The notes under the pieces were generated by a model. That model had not been told where the DNA came from. It worked only from the letters and a program-made list of their open reading frames with translations, and did no database searches. Below are positions 10,997 to 19,502 of a stretch of 64,000 nucleotides of DNA, in pieces. How positions within the stretch are numbered: position 1 is the first letter of the stretch; each line of letters begins with the position of its first letter. This DNA comes from Alicyclobacillus fructus. Its GTDB lineage: Bacteria > Bacillota > Bacilli > Alicyclobacillales > Alicyclobacillaceae. Made by a program: the position numbers and the translations under genes. The stretch spans positions 1-64,000 of the forward strand of contig NZ_JAFMTY010000012.1 in assembly GCF_017329605.1 (NCBI RefSeq), given 5' to 3'.

Positions 10997-11539
10997 TCAA
11001 CCTGTCGCATAGATGTCAGACTTGAGGATGCCCACGTACGGCAAATTGCGATACCGCTCCGCGTAGTCGAGGCCGTAGCCGACCAGAAACGCGTCCGGCA
11101 CCGTGAAGCCGTAGTAGTCCGGCTGAATGTCCACCTTGCGCCCGCTCGGCTTGTCGAACAGCGACACGATTTTGACGCTCGCCGCCTGCCGGCGGATCAT
11201 CGTGTCGCGCAGGTACGCGAGTGTGAGCCCCGTGTCCACGATGTCCTCCACGATGATGACGTCGCGCCCCTCGACCGGGCGTTCGAGATCGTACAAAATG
11301 CGGACCGCGCCGGACGATTTGGTCGACTGGCCATAGCTTGAAATGGCCATGAAGTCGATCTCGACAGGCACGTCGATGCGTTTGACGAGATCGGCCATGA
11401 ACAGCGCCGCGCCCTTGAGGATGCAGATGAGAAGAGGCGTCTTCCCCGCGTAGTCTCGGCTCAGCGTCGCCCCCATCTCGGCCACCTTGGCCTGCAAGGT
11501 TTCCTCATCGAACAGGATACGCTCCAGATCAGGATGCAT
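10997..11539 (-). CDS. hpt: Hypoxanthine phosphoribosyltransferase
   Basis: Salvages hypoxanthine and guanine to IMP and GMP with PRPP. The 180-residue product equals the B. subtilis length and carries the PRPP-binding motif VIIVEDIVDTG near residue 100. The frame is open far upstream, but the ATG at 11539 has a GGGAGGCA site and gives the usual N-terminus. The order tilS-hpt-ftsH is the classical Bacillus arrangement. Confidence 0.96.
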   Translation of the reverse strand: MHPDLERILFDEETLQAKVAEMGATLSRDYAGKTPLLICILKGAALFMADLVKRIDVPVEIDFMAISSYGQSTKSSGAVRILYDLERPVEGRDVIIVEDIVDTGLTLAYLRDTMIRRQAASVKIVSLFDKPSGRKVDIQPDYYGFTVPDAFLVGYGLDYAERYRNLPYVGILKSDIYATG

Positions 11540-11583
11540 GAGTGCCTCCCCATATCCGCTGTGAAATGTTCGGCCGCCGGCGT

Positions 11584-13011
11584 TCACCAGCCGCCGAAGG
11601 CGCCGCGAACGGCCTCCGGGGGCCGCGCACGGATGACATGCGCTGGCCCGCCGCGCCACAGGTGCGCGCCGGATCGCACGAGACCGGGAATCCATGCGAT
11701 CTCGCCGTTTACAAGGAAAACAGGCCAGCGCGCGCGCAAGGCCCGCGGCACCTTGGCGTCGGTGAAGACGTCCTGCAGCTTCTTGGTCCCATGCCCGCCG
11801 AACAGCCGCACCCGCGCGCTCGTCGGCATCCCCACGGCAATCCCGACGTTCGACACGTCGGCGGGCAGCATCAGCCACCAGAGAGACGGCATGCGGGCGG
11901 ACGCCGGACGATTCACGCGCAGCCGGCGAAACCGCCATCGCTCGTCGCCCTCTCCGGCGCACACCTCGGCCGTCCGATCGAGCTCCCACGCCACCCGCGT
12001 CGTCGGCGCGGGCATCGCGCTCGGCGGGTGGCCTATGTACAAATGGTCATAGGACCGCACACACCGTACGTCCGCCGCGAGGTGGATTTCGCCAGAAGCC
12101 GGGCCGCAGAGCGCCAAGCGGCGAACCGCCTCCACGTGGGCAAACGTCCACTCGCGCGCAGAGAAACAATTCAATAGTATGTGAATCACCCTGCGTTGTA
12201 AAGAAACGTGCAATTCGCCAAGCCGGCTGGCGGAAAAAGCGATTCCGCCCTGTTCCCTCTGCGGAGCGAGGCGGGCCAAAGCCTCACGCGAAGCCTCTCG
12301 CATGTACTCGTCTTCGGCCCAGAGCATCTCCAGGGCCGCGAGGACCTTTTGATCCACGTGAGGATCGGCGGCGCGAAGCGCCGGGATCACGACCTTGCGA
12401 ATGCGGTTGCGGAAAAACCGCTCGTCCTCGTTCGTCTCATCTTCCACGTGGGGCACGCCGTGCATCTCGGCGTAGCGGACGATCTCGCCCTTCTCCACCC
12501 GAAGCAGGGGGCGCAGGACGCGAACGCCGTTCCACTCCGCCTCGGGGCGCATGGCCCCCAGGCCGCCGGGGCCCGCCCCGCGCAACAGGCGCATGACAAA
12601 CGTCTCCACTTCGTCCTGCGCGTGATGCGCGACGAAGATGACGCCGCCCTTGGCCTTCGCCCGCTCGGCGAGCGCCTCATACCGCGCTCGCCGAGCCGCC
12701 GCCTCCAGACCCTCTCCGCAAGTGTCCACCACCCGCACGTGCACGAGCTCGCACGGGATCCCGTGATCGCGGCAGTAGCGTTCCACGAAGGCCGCGTCGC
12801 GATCGGCCGCCTCGCGCAGATGGTGGTGGACGTGAACCACAGAAAAACCGCCCAGCGCACGCGGCGCCTCTTCCGCAGCGCGCCGACACAGGTGCAGCAG
12901 CACCATCGAGTCCACGCCGCCGGAGACGCCGATCACCACATGGGCGGTCTCAAGCCGATGTTGTTGGAAGAAAGCCAGAACATGCGTGAGAAGATTGCGC
13001 GATGGCCCCAA
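11584..13011 (-). CDS. tilS: tRNA(Ile)-lysidine synthase
   Basis: Attaches lysine to C34 of the tRNA-Ile with anticodon CAU so that it reads AUA. The 475-residue product has the N-type ATP pyrophosphatase P-loop SGGVDS at residues 30-35 and the HHLREAADRDA and HHAQDEVETF segments. C-terminal TilS domains follow, including the GGHGTKKLQDVF stretch near residue 410. The TTG start at 13011 gives the expected length, but its ribosome site is weak. A hairpin (about 13039-13055) lies in the leader. Confidence 0.93.
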   Translation of the reverse strand: MGPSRNLLTHVLAFFQQHRLETAHVVIGVSGGVDSMVLLHLCRRAAEEAPRALGGFSVVHVHHHLREAADRDAAFVERYCRDHGIPCELVHVRVVDTCGEGLEAAARRARYEALAERAKAKGGVIFVAHHAQDEVETFVMRLLRGAGPGGLGAMRPEAEWNGVRVLRPLLRVEKGEIVRYAEMHGVPHVEDETNEDERFFRNRIRKVVIPALRAADPHVDQKVLAALEMLWAEDEYMREASREALARLAPQREQGGIAFSASRLGELHVSLQRRVIHILLNCFSAREWTFAHVEAVRRLALCGPASGEIHLAADVRCVRSYDHLYIGHPPSAMPAPTTRVAWELDRTAEVCAGEGDERWRFRRLRVNRPASARMPSLWWLMLPADVSNVGIAVGMPTSARVRLFGGHGTKKLQDVFTDAKVPRALRARWPVFLVNGEIAWIPGLVRSGAHLWRGGPAHVIRARPPEAVRGAFGGW

Positions 13012-13073
13012 GAATCGTCCCGCCGTTTCCGAATCTTGGCCGCATGGCGCGGCCGGAGCCTGACTCCACGTCC

Positions 13074-13082
13074 ATTGTAGCA
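13074..13082 (-). promoter_or_regulatory. Possible extended -10 promoter for tilS
   Basis: TGCTACAAT on the minus strand, about 60 bp before the tilS start, in the 110-bp gap after yabT. No convincing -35. Confidence 0.4.
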
Positions 13083-13122
13083 GAGCGCGGCGGCCCGCCG
13101 AAGCCCCCCAGAGAGCCGGCGC

Positions 13123-14028
13123 TCAGAGAAGCCCGAGGTAGAGGGCCCACGCGCAGGCGGTGGAGACGACGGCGCTCGCAAGGCTCGCCCACATGAAGGT
13201 CGCCGTCCAGTCGCGATGGCCCGTTTTGGGTTCGTCCTTCACGCGCACCGCGGCAATGGCGGCGCGAAGCGAAGGGGCATCGCCAATCTCGCGCCGCAGC
13301 ACGCGGTTCCAGACGGGCCGCCAAGCGCCGTCCATCTTGTCCGCGACCATTCTGCCAAGCAGCTCTCGCCGCCTTTCAGGCGGGAGATCGTACAGCGTCG
13401 CGGGCCACTGCGCCTCGAGCGAAACGGCCATCAGCATGACGGCGAAGACGTCGTACAGGGCGCTTGCCCGGCGATCGCAGAGCCCGAAAAAGGCGCCGTC
13501 CGTCGTCGGCGTGAACTGCCGAACCGCTTTGCCGAACGGCGTGACGCCGCCGGGATCGACAAAGCGCACCTGGCCAGTGGCCTCCTGGACGAGCACGTTC
13601 TGCGGCTTGACGTCGCAGAACGCGTGCCCCGTGGCGTGCAGCGCGGCGAGCCCTTCGACAATCCGCAGCATGACCTCTTTGCGCGCGGCGGGCGCGAGCG
13701 CCGGCCACGCCTTGTCGAGCGGCCGGCCCGAGATGCGCTCCATCACGTAAAAGTAGCGCGCGCCGGGGCGGTCGGAATCGTCGATCTGCTGAGGAGCGGG
13801 AAAGGGCGATCCCGGCCCGCGGACCAGGTTCAAGAGCGACCATTCGAACGCCACCTGGCCCGCCGTTTCACACACCTTCATGGCGCCAGGAAGCCCGTCG
13901 TCCCGCTCGACCGCGTACACGATGCCGTTGGCGCCCGTGCCGAGCACGCCGCGAATGCGCCAGCGCCGATGGGTCCACTTGCCCACCACCCATGTGCCTG
14001 GCGCGAGCGGGCGAGTGGAAACCGTCAT
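13123..14028 (-). CDS. yabT: Membrane-anchored Ser/Thr protein kinase YabT
   Basis: Hanks-type kinase; in B. subtilis YabT is a septum-located sporulation kinase that lacks an external sensor domain. The 301-residue product has the glycine loop GTGANG (30-35), Lys51 in AMKV, the catalytic loop CDVKPQNVL with Asp139 and Asn144, and DPG at about 158-160 where most kinases have DFG. One hydrophobic segment (about 277-298) ends the protein, so it is tail-anchored with the kinase inside. ATG overlaps the yabS stop by 4 nt. Confidence 0.9.
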   Translation of the reverse strand: MTVSTRPLAPGTWVVGKWTHRRWRIRGVLGTGANGIVYAVERDDGLPGAMKVCETAGQVAFEWSLLNLVRGPGSPFPAPQQIDDSDRPGARYFYVMERISGRPLDKAWPALAPAARKEVMLRIVEGLAALHATGHAFCDVKPQNVLVQEATGQVRFVDPGGVTPFGKAVRQFTPTTDGAFFGLCDRRASALYDVFAVMLMAVSLEAQWPATLYDLPPERRRELLGRMVADKMDGAWRPVWNRVLRREIGDAPSLRAAIAAVRVKDEPKTGHRDWTATFMWASLASAVVSTACAWALYLGLL

Positions 14029-14747
14029 CCGAACTCACGCCGCGGTCCGTCTTCCTCCGCCGCACGCACGCGCGAGAGGAGAAGGTCGGCCGCGTGATCG
14101 ATGGCCGGGCCGGTCGGCGTGCCGCCTCGCGCCACGAGTTCCGCCTCGAGCGCGGCGACGTTGACCTCGGAGGAGAACGGCTGCACGAGGCGCGTGGCCT
14201 CCTCTCCCTTGCCCGGGAAGGCGAGGACCGCGACGGCCAGCGGACCGGATCGCACCTTCAGCGACAGGGCGAGATCGCGCACGGCCTCGCGCACCGTGGG
14301 AATCTTGTCGCGCATGCTGGCGCTCGTGTCGAGGCAGACGGCGAGGTCGAGCGCAACTTCGTCCTCGAGCTTCTCCACCACCTGCATGACGCGGGCGCGC
14401 TCCGCGGGCGGGAGATCCTCCGTCGACTTGCCCATGACGGCGAGAAGCTCCTGATTCACGACCTGCTGAAGCGTCATCTGCATGGTCTGGTGCGTCATCA
14501 TCTGGGCGGTCGCCGAGATATCCGTCGGCTGCACGATGCGGCACAGGCCGCCGCCTGCGTCCGCGATGGAGTGCGCCTCGTTGTAGCCCTGTTCCCCCGC
14601 GTCGCCGCGGCCCACGATGCCGATGACGTTCACCACGATGCCGTGCCGGTGCGCTCGGCGCGCGGCTTCGACGGGATCGGGCCCGATGTTCGAACAGCCG
14701 TCCGTGATGACAAGAATCTGCCGGATGGTCGCTTCCCTGGACAACAC
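14025..14747 (-). CDS. yabS: von Willebrand factor A domain protein YabS
   Basis: The 240-residue protein seems to hold two VWA-like folds or halves. The N-terminal part has VITDGCSNIGPDP (about 13-25); the second starts near residue 133 with the metal-site motif DTSASM (140-145). A linker of helices rich in Gln/Met lies between. In Bacillus yabS sits between spoIIE and yabT exactly as here; its role in sporulation is unclear. GTG at 14747 follows GGAGGTG. Confidence 0.85.
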   Translation of the reverse strand: MLSREATIRQILVITDGCSNIGPDPVEAARRAHRHGIVVNVIGIVGRGDAGEQGYNEAHSIADAGGGLCRIVQPTDISATAQMMTHQTMQMTLQQVVNQELLAVMGKSTEDLPPAERARVMQVVEKLEDEVALDLAVCLDTSASMRDKIPTVREAVRDLALSLKVRSGPLAVAVLAFPGKGEEATRLVQPFSSEVNVAALEAELVARGGTPTGPAIDHAADLLLSRVRAAEEDGPRREFG

Positions 14748-14839
14748 AATCCACCTCCGCGAAACTTGCTAGTCGCAGTATCGCCGAGGTGGAACGGTTT
14801 CATTCCCAAAAGCTTGATAGAATCCGTTGCGCGGCGCGA

Positions 14840-17302
14840 TCACGCCATGCGGCGCTTTCGCTCGGTGGATCGCAGGCTCGGGACGTTCGGCAGCCGGATG
14901 GCCGCCCACTGCTCCTGATACCGCTCGATCACGGCCGCCACCGCGGTCATATCGTCCCGCACCTTGCCGTGCCCGGCCTCGACGGCCATGGCCACGAGCT
15001 CGTCCACGAGCGTCTGCGGATCGGTGGAGCGGATCTGCGCGAGCGCGGCTTGAATCCAGTCGTCTTCCGCTCCTTCCGGTGCCGCGTCATAGACGCCGTC
15101 CGAGACGAGAATGAGCACGTCGCCCGGGAGGAGTTGCACCTCGATGGTCTGGATCTCGATCTCCTCGAGGATGCCGATGGGCACGCTGTTGCCCGTCACC
15201 TTGATGACTTCCTGGCCGCGCTTGATGTAGCTCGGCGCCGAGCCGACCTTCAGAAATTCGCACTTGGCGTGAAACAGGTCGATCACGGCCATGTCGAGCG
15301 TGGTGAACATCTCCTCGCGCGAGCGAAGCACGAGCGCGGAGTTGATGGTGCGAACGGCGAGCTTCTCGTCGAATCCGGCCTTCATGAGCCGCTTCAAGAG
15401 ATCGATGGCCGACTTCGACTCCTGCTTCGCGCGCTCGCCGTTGCCCATGCCGTCCGAGATGGCGAGGGCGTAGCGGCCGTTGCCGAGATCGACGGCCGTA
15501 TGCGTGTCGCCGGAGACGGGCCGGCCGTCCTTGGCGATGGCCATGGCCGCGGATTGCACCTGGTACTGGCGCGCCGAGGCAAACGTCGCCGTGCAGGGCC
15601 CGCCGTGCGGCGGCACGTGAAGCTTGGCAACCGTGATGTGTTCGCCGAGAATGCCCGACAACAAGGGCGCGATCATCCGCGCGGACGTCTCGTGCGCGCT
15701 CTCGGAAGGCTGAACCACCTCGATCTCGACCCGCCCCGGCTCGAGGCTGATGATGCGCACGTCGTTCACGTAGAGACCCAGTTCCTCGAGGGCGCTCACA
15801 ATCTTCTCGCGATCCGACAGGAGCGTTTTCTGCTCCATCTCGAGTTCCTTCGCGATGGCCCGGACGACCTCCGCCACCCCCGCCAGCTGGTGCGCCACGA
15901 GCTTTCTCTCTTCCATCATCTTTTTCAGCCACTTGTAGTCCCGGTGCGTCAGATCGAGGTTGTACCGGAGCGTGCTCATCATGGGATCGAGCCGGATGCA
16001 GCGATCTCGCAGTTCCGGCGTCGGCGCCGCGCGCCGGCCGTGCGCCGACTCGATGTTGGTGAGCGTGTGCTTCATGGCGTTGTAGGTCTGAAGCATCTCA
16101 CGCCCCCAGCAGAGGGTCTGGCGCGGGCACAGCGAACAGACGCTGTCGCGCGTCTTTTGAATGGTTTGCGTGACGAGATCGCGCATCAGGCGGTAGTCGT
16201 TGCCGCTCACGTCGGAAAAGGTGTCGGCCAGTTCGTCGAAGATCTGGCTGACTTCGTGGATCTTTTCCGTCATCAGCGCGTGGACCCGCTCCGCCCTGGA
16301 GCGCTCGTCGGCGGAATGTTCAGGCGTCCCTGGCACAAAGGAACGCAGTTCCGCGAAGAGGCTGCGCGGCGTGATGAGATACAGCACCGAGGCGGCGGCG
16401 GCGGCCGACATCTGAACCAACAGCGGCGCATAGGCGTGGGCGTACGCGAGCGTGAGCACCCCGACGCCCGCGACAAACGTCGCGGCCACCGCGAACCGGT
16501 TGGCCTCCCGCATCAGCCCACAGATGAGCGCGATGAAACCAAGCACCGCCACTTCCATCAGCGACGCCTGGTGGCTGAGGAGCGACAGCATGCTGATGGC
16601 GACCGCGCCGGACACCGCCGGGCCGATGCCTGTCGCGCAGAGAACGAGCACAATCCAGTCGATGGCCACAAGCGCAAGCGGAACGCCGCGGATGGCGAGT
16701 CCGTCAAAGCCCATGATGACGGACGCGATGAGGATGACGACGCTCATCACCTGCTCGTAGCGGAGCGTGCGCGAAAGCTCCTGTCCGAGGAAGAGATGAA
16801 TGCACTGGAGGAAGATGAGCGCTAAGATGGTGACCAGGGCACCTTGGCTGAACGCGAGCAGGGCCTCGGCGAAGGTCAGGCTTGTCCCGAACGTGGCCAG
16901 GTGGACGGCGAAGCCCACGGCGCCGGCGACGACGGGCGCCCAGATGATGTCCGCGGTCCTGCGCCGGAAGATCACCCGATGGACGAGCTTGTACAGCACG
17001 ATCGCGGCAGCGAGTTCGAGCCCCCCCTCGACGCTCGTGGTGAACGCGCCAAGAATGCCGGCATACGCGGGCCACGCGCGGCGCTCCCCAGCGAGCGCCA
17101 TCACGACGGCGTAGTAGGCGAGGGCAAACGGCGCCACGGCGTGATCGATGGAGGCGCGACCCAGGAGGAAGGCCAGCGCGCTGATGAGGAACGCGCGGCG
17201 CCAAGCCCTCCAGGCCCAACGAGAGGCAGGTGTGGAGCGGGACACCCGGTTCGGCTCCGCAGGTGACGAATTGGACCCGCTCCTTGTTCGCTTTCCGACC
17301 AT
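14840..17302 (-). CDS. spoIIE: Stage II sporulation protein E (PP2C phosphatase)
   Basis: Dephosphorylates SpoIIAA to release sigma-F in the forespore, and interacts with the polar septum. The 820-residue product starts with a basic tail and about ten membrane segments (roughly 35-320). A regulatory helical region with the cysteine cluster CSLCPRQTLC follows, then a PP2C/SpoIIE phosphatase domain with metal ligands in SDGMGNG (Asp about 617) and RDDMTA (about 783). The first in-frame ATG (17320) has no ribosome site, so ATG at 17302 behind AAGGGG is preferred. The promoter is of the Spo0A-dependent type. Confidence 0.96.
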   Translation of the reverse strand: MVGKRTRSGSNSSPAEPNRVSRSTPASRWAWRAWRRAFLISALAFLLGRASIDHAVAPFALAYYAVVMALAGERRAWPAYAGILGAFTTSVEGGLELAAAIVLYKLVHRVIFRRRTADIIWAPVVAGAVGFAVHLATFGTSLTFAEALLAFSQGALVTILALIFLQCIHLFLGQELSRTLRYEQVMSVVILIASVIMGFDGLAIRGVPLALVAIDWIVLVLCATGIGPAVSGAVAISMLSLLSHQASLMEVAVLGFIALICGLMREANRFAVAATFVAGVGVLTLAYAHAYAPLLVQMSAAAAASVLYLITPRSLFAELRSFVPGTPEHSADERSRAERVHALMTEKIHEVSQIFDELADTFSDVSGNDYRLMRDLVTQTIQKTRDSVCSLCPRQTLCWGREMLQTYNAMKHTLTNIESAHGRRAAPTPELRDRCIRLDPMMSTLRYNLDLTHRDYKWLKKMMEERKLVAHQLAGVAEVVRAIAKELEMEQKTLLSDREKIVSALEELGLYVNDVRIISLEPGRVEIEVVQPSESAHETSARMIAPLLSGILGEHITVAKLHVPPHGGPCTATFASARQYQVQSAAMAIAKDGRPVSGDTHTAVDLGNGRYALAISDGMGNGERAKQESKSAIDLLKRLMKAGFDEKLAVRTINSALVLRSREEMFTTLDMAVIDLFHAKCEFLKVGSAPSYIKRGQEVIKVTGNSVPIGILEEIEIQTIEVQLLPGDVLILVSDGVYDAAPEGAEDDWIQAALAQIRSTDPQTLVDELVAMAVEAGHGKVRDDMTAVAAVIERYQEQWAAIRLPNVPSLRSTERKRRMA

Positions 17303-17334
17303 ACATCCGTCCCCTTTCATCCATGTGTATGGCC

Positions 17335-17369
17335 ATTATAGGGCAGGCAGAACTGCAGATTTTGTCAAA
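17335..17369 (-). promoter_or_regulatory. Spo0A-type spoIIE promoter
   Basis: TATAAT (17340-17335) and TTGACA (17368-17363) are both consensus but separated by 22 bp, too wide for ordinary sigma-A use. The B. subtilis spoIIE and spoIIG promoters have the same trait (21-22 bp) and need Spo0A~P. On the opposite strand TGTCAAA (17363-17369) overlaps the -35 and differs at one base from the 0A box TGTCGAA. A second near-match, TCTCGAA on the minus strand, lies about 30 bp upstream (about 17394-17400). Confidence 0.85.
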
Positions 17370-17440
17370 CGACGTCTGCGTCAACGGGAAAGTTTTCGAG
17401 AATTCTGGACAGGGTTCGGCATGGGGAGGGCGTGATCGAC

Positions 17441-17896
17441 ATGGAGACCAGGCGCGAGCGGATGGACTGGCACAGCTTCTTCGCGTCCCAGGCGCGGGTG
17501 ATGGCGGCGAGATCGACATGCACGAGGCTGCAGGTGGGGTGCGTGGTGGTGCGGGACAAGCGCATCATCGCCAGCGGGTACAACGGGAGCATTCACGGGG
17601 ACGAGCACTGCGTCGACGTCGGCTGCAAAGTGGTGGACGGCCACTGCGTGCGGGCGATTCACGCCGAGCAGAACGCCCTGTTGCAGTGCGCGCGGTTCGG
17701 GATTGCGGCGGAAGGCGCGGATTTGTACGTCACGCACACGCCCTGCCTGACGTGCACGAAGAACCTGATCCAGGCCGGCATTCGGCGCGTGTTCTACGAG
17801 TTCGAGTACCGGCCGGATCCGTACGCGATGGAGCTCCTGTCGAAAGCGGGCGTGGTTGTCGAACGAGTGCGAAGCCGGTTGGATCTTCTCGTCTAG
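17441..17896 (+). CDS. comEB: dCMP/cytidine deaminase family protein (ComEB-like)
   Basis: Probable deoxycytidylate deaminase making dUMP for thymidylate synthesis. The 151-residue product has zinc ligands in HAEQNAL (about 80) and PCLTCTKN (about 108-115), plus an extra His/Cys-rich stretch (DEHCVDVGCKVVDGHC) that is typical of dCMP deaminases. ATG at 17441 has GGGGAGGG about 10 nt upstream; GTG at 17432 is too close to it. It is divergent from spoIIE. In Bacillus the gene lies in the comE operon, so its place here is unusual. Confidence 0.9.
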   Translation: METRRERMDWHSFFASQARVMAARSTCTRLQVGCVVVRDKRIIASGYNGSIHGDEHCVDVGCKVVDGHCVRAIHAEQNALLQCARFGIAAEGADLYVTHTPCLTCTKNLIQAGIRRVFYEFEYRPDPYAMELLSKAGVVVERVRSRLDLLV

Positions 17897-18010
17897 CTCC
17901 GAAGGGCGCGCCGCGGGACCGAACTTGGCGCGGCGCGCGAGATTCCTGGGCGCGCTTTCTGTCCCCGGCGCGTACACTACATACAACTGCGATGAGCGAG
18001 GTGAAGCGGA

Positions 18011-18133
18011 ATGCCGGAATGGCTTCGGAGTCAACTCAGGAGAGCGTTCCTCAATCGCGATCGCAAGGCCATCGTCATGTTGAATGAAGCGTATTACCGA
18101 TATCGCCAGGCGGACGCGAAGGCTCAGCCGTGA
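18011..18133 (+). CDS. cmpA: Small spore cortex regulator of the CmpA type
   Basis: A 40-residue ORF beginning MPEWLRSQLRRAFLN and containing DRKAIVMLNEAYYRY. The pattern M-P-x-W-L-x-x-Q-x-x-x-A-F ... I-x-x-L-N-x-x-x-x-x-Y matches my memory of CmpA, a 37-residue B. subtilis protein made in the mother cell that holds back cortex assembly. ATG at 18011 follows GAGGTG with 7 nt spacing. CATACAAC at 17980-17987 resembles a sigma-E -10 (CATACAMT), but no -35 fits. It lies next to comEB in a sporulation neighbourhood. Family recognition is from memory only. Confidence 0.65.
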   Translation: MPEWLRSQLRRAFLNRDRKAIVMLNEAYYRYRQADAKAQP

Positions 18134-18200
18134 GCCGGGCCGACAGCCGCCGAGCGGCGCCCCGGTCACCCGCCGCGGCCCCTTGAGCCGAAGGTCCGGC

Positions 18201-18401
18201 CTATCCGGGGAACCCCGCGATCCGCCCGTGAAACTTGCCCAGAATACGGTCCAGCACCTCTTGCGTGATGGGCCCGAGCTGGGCCTTGTACATATCCAGC
18301 GAGATATGGCAGCCGTCGCGATCGTTCTCGTTGTCAAAGGCGAGAAACACGCGCGTGCCATCGTGGAGCTCGTATTCGAGATAATAGGTGTCCTCGGGCA
18401 C
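18201..18401 (-). CDS. Small protein of unknown function
   Basis: A 66-residue product, well-formed with aromatic and charged residues (TYYLEYELHDGTRVFLAFDNEND). It looks like a small beta-rich domain followed by a helix. GTG at 18401 has GAGAGGAG seven nt upstream, which picks this start over the longer open frame to 18464. No family recognised. It lies downstream of yabR, past a hairpin, and converges on the CmpA-like gene. The place corresponds to the tRNA genes between yabR and spoIIE in B. subtilis. Confidence 0.65.
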   Translation of the reverse strand: MPEDTYYLEYELHDGTRVFLAFDNENDRDGCHISLDMYKAQLGPITQEVLDRILGKFHGRIAGFPG

Positions 18402-18461
18402 GAAACTTCTCCTCTCAAGCGAAACGGGTCTCGAGCGAAGCTTGTCCTTTGTACGCGAAAA

Positions 18462-18486
18462 CACCGGGCCCTTGCAGAACCCGGTG
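18462..18486. terminator. Terminator after yabR
   Basis: Stem CACCGGG/CCCGGTG (18462-18468 and 18480-18486). On the minus strand it is followed by TTTTCGCG, about 65 bp after the yabR stop. On the plus strand it is followed by CCTTTTC. Confidence 0.75.
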
Positions 18487-18550
18487 CCTTTTCACGATGT
18501 TCTCGCGACGTGAGCCGCCTTTCGGCAACGCTCGCGCTGGCAGCCCGGCC

Positions 18551-18955
18551 TCAGCCGCGCCGCCCGCCGCGGCCGCCCCGCTTGGCCTCGCTCCGCCGGA
18601 GCTGCGCAAGGCGCTCCTCGCTGTCTTTGAGAAATCGGTTCATGATCTGTTCGAATCCCTGGCGCCGATCCTGGCGCTGACCCCCTCGCGATCCTCCGCG
18701 ATGCGCTCGGCCGGACGACGATTCGTTGGCCTGGCGAATGGACAGGGCAATCTTCCCATCTCCGCTGACGCTCAGGACCTTGACGGTGACCTCGTCGTTC
18801 ACCTTCAGGTAGTCGTTGACGTCGCGGACGTAGTCGTCCGAGATCTCGGAGATGTGCACCAAACCCGTCTCGCCCTCGGGCAGCGTGACAAACGCGCCAA
18901 ACCGCGTGATGCCCGTCACTTTGCCCGTCACTTTGCTCCCGACCTCAATGGCCAT
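18551..18955 (-). CDS. yabR: S1 RNA-binding domain protein YabR
   Basis: A 134-residue protein with one S1 domain (residues about 5-75: GSKVTGKVTGITRFGAFVTL ... GLVHISEIS). A basic Arg/Gly-rich tail follows, ending RGGRGGRRG, which should also bind RNA. Related Firmicute proteins (YabR, Ygs-type general stress protein 13) associate with ribosomes or RNA. ATG at 18955 has GGAGGAA upstream. Same order as Bacillus: divIC-yabR. Confidence 0.92.
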   Translation of the reverse strand: MAIEVGSKVTGKVTGITRFGAFVTLPEGETGLVHISEISDDYVRDVNDYLKVNDEVTVKVLSVSGDGKIALSIRQANESSSGRAHRGGSRGGQRQDRRQGFEQIMNRFLKDSEERLAQLRRSEAKRGGRGGRRG

Positions 18956-19100
18956 AAAGTTGCTTGTTCCTCCCTGTCCGATTGAACGAAAAGAATCCGA
19001 TGAACGGCTTGCTGAGAACGGCGTGAAGCCCCGGCGGCCACCTCCGCTCATCCGTAGGATATCCGCCTTGCGCCCTTTCGACTCACGTACGCCCGCGACG

Positions 19101-19445
19101 TCAGCGGTGGTTCGACGACTGCAAATCGAACGGCACGGTGTTGGGCATCACGAGGTTCTGATGCTCCGTCGCGTACTTTTCAATGTACGCCGGATTGTTC
19201 AATTGTTGCTTCTGCGTCTGCAACGTGCGCTGCTCGGCTTGAAGCGCGCCGAGCTGCCGCTCCAGTTTCGCGTTCTGCGCCGCCAACTGGCGCAATTGGG
19301 GACGTTCCGCGTGCCAGTAGTAAAAGAACGCCCACGCGCAGATGGCGAGTGCAGCCACATAGCGGATGCGCACAGGGAAACGCCGGCGCACGGGATGAAG
19401 CTGCCGCTTTACGCTGGATACTGGGCGTGACTCGACTGCTCGCAC
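19101..19445 (-). CDS. divIC: Cell-division protein DivIC (FtsB family)
   Basis: Bitopic septum protein of the DivIB-DivIC-FtsL complex. The 114-residue product has a basic cytoplasmic part (1-27), one membrane segment (about 28-45), and an external coiled coil rich in Gln/Leu (about 48-88) ending in the family's N-P-x-Y-I-E-x-x-A segment (NPAYIEKYA). GTG start at 19445 follows GAGGAG by 9 nt. Downstream of yabP-yabQ as in Bacillus. Confidence 0.92.
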   Translation of the reverse strand: MRAVESRPVSSVKRQLHPVRRRFPVRIRYVAALAICAWAFFYYWHAERPQLRQLAAQNAKLERQLGALQAEQRTLQTQKQQLNNPAYIEKYATEHQNLVMPNTVPFDLQSSNHR

Positions 19446-19502
19446 TGCGAAACGCTCCTCGCTGAAGGTTACCGGGCGGCGCGCCGACGCTCGAATCGAA
19501 CG

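Noticed and set aside
14789-16825. A 678-codon plus-strand frame opposite spoIIE
   Set aside because: His/Arg/Asp-rich composition typical of antisense frames in GC-rich DNA; spoIIE is unmistakable on the minus strand.
17897-18560. tRNA genes expected between yabR and spoIIE from B. subtilis
   Set aside because: No cloverleaf or CCA-ended tRNA sequence seen; the space holds a CmpA-like gene, an orphan gene and a terminator.
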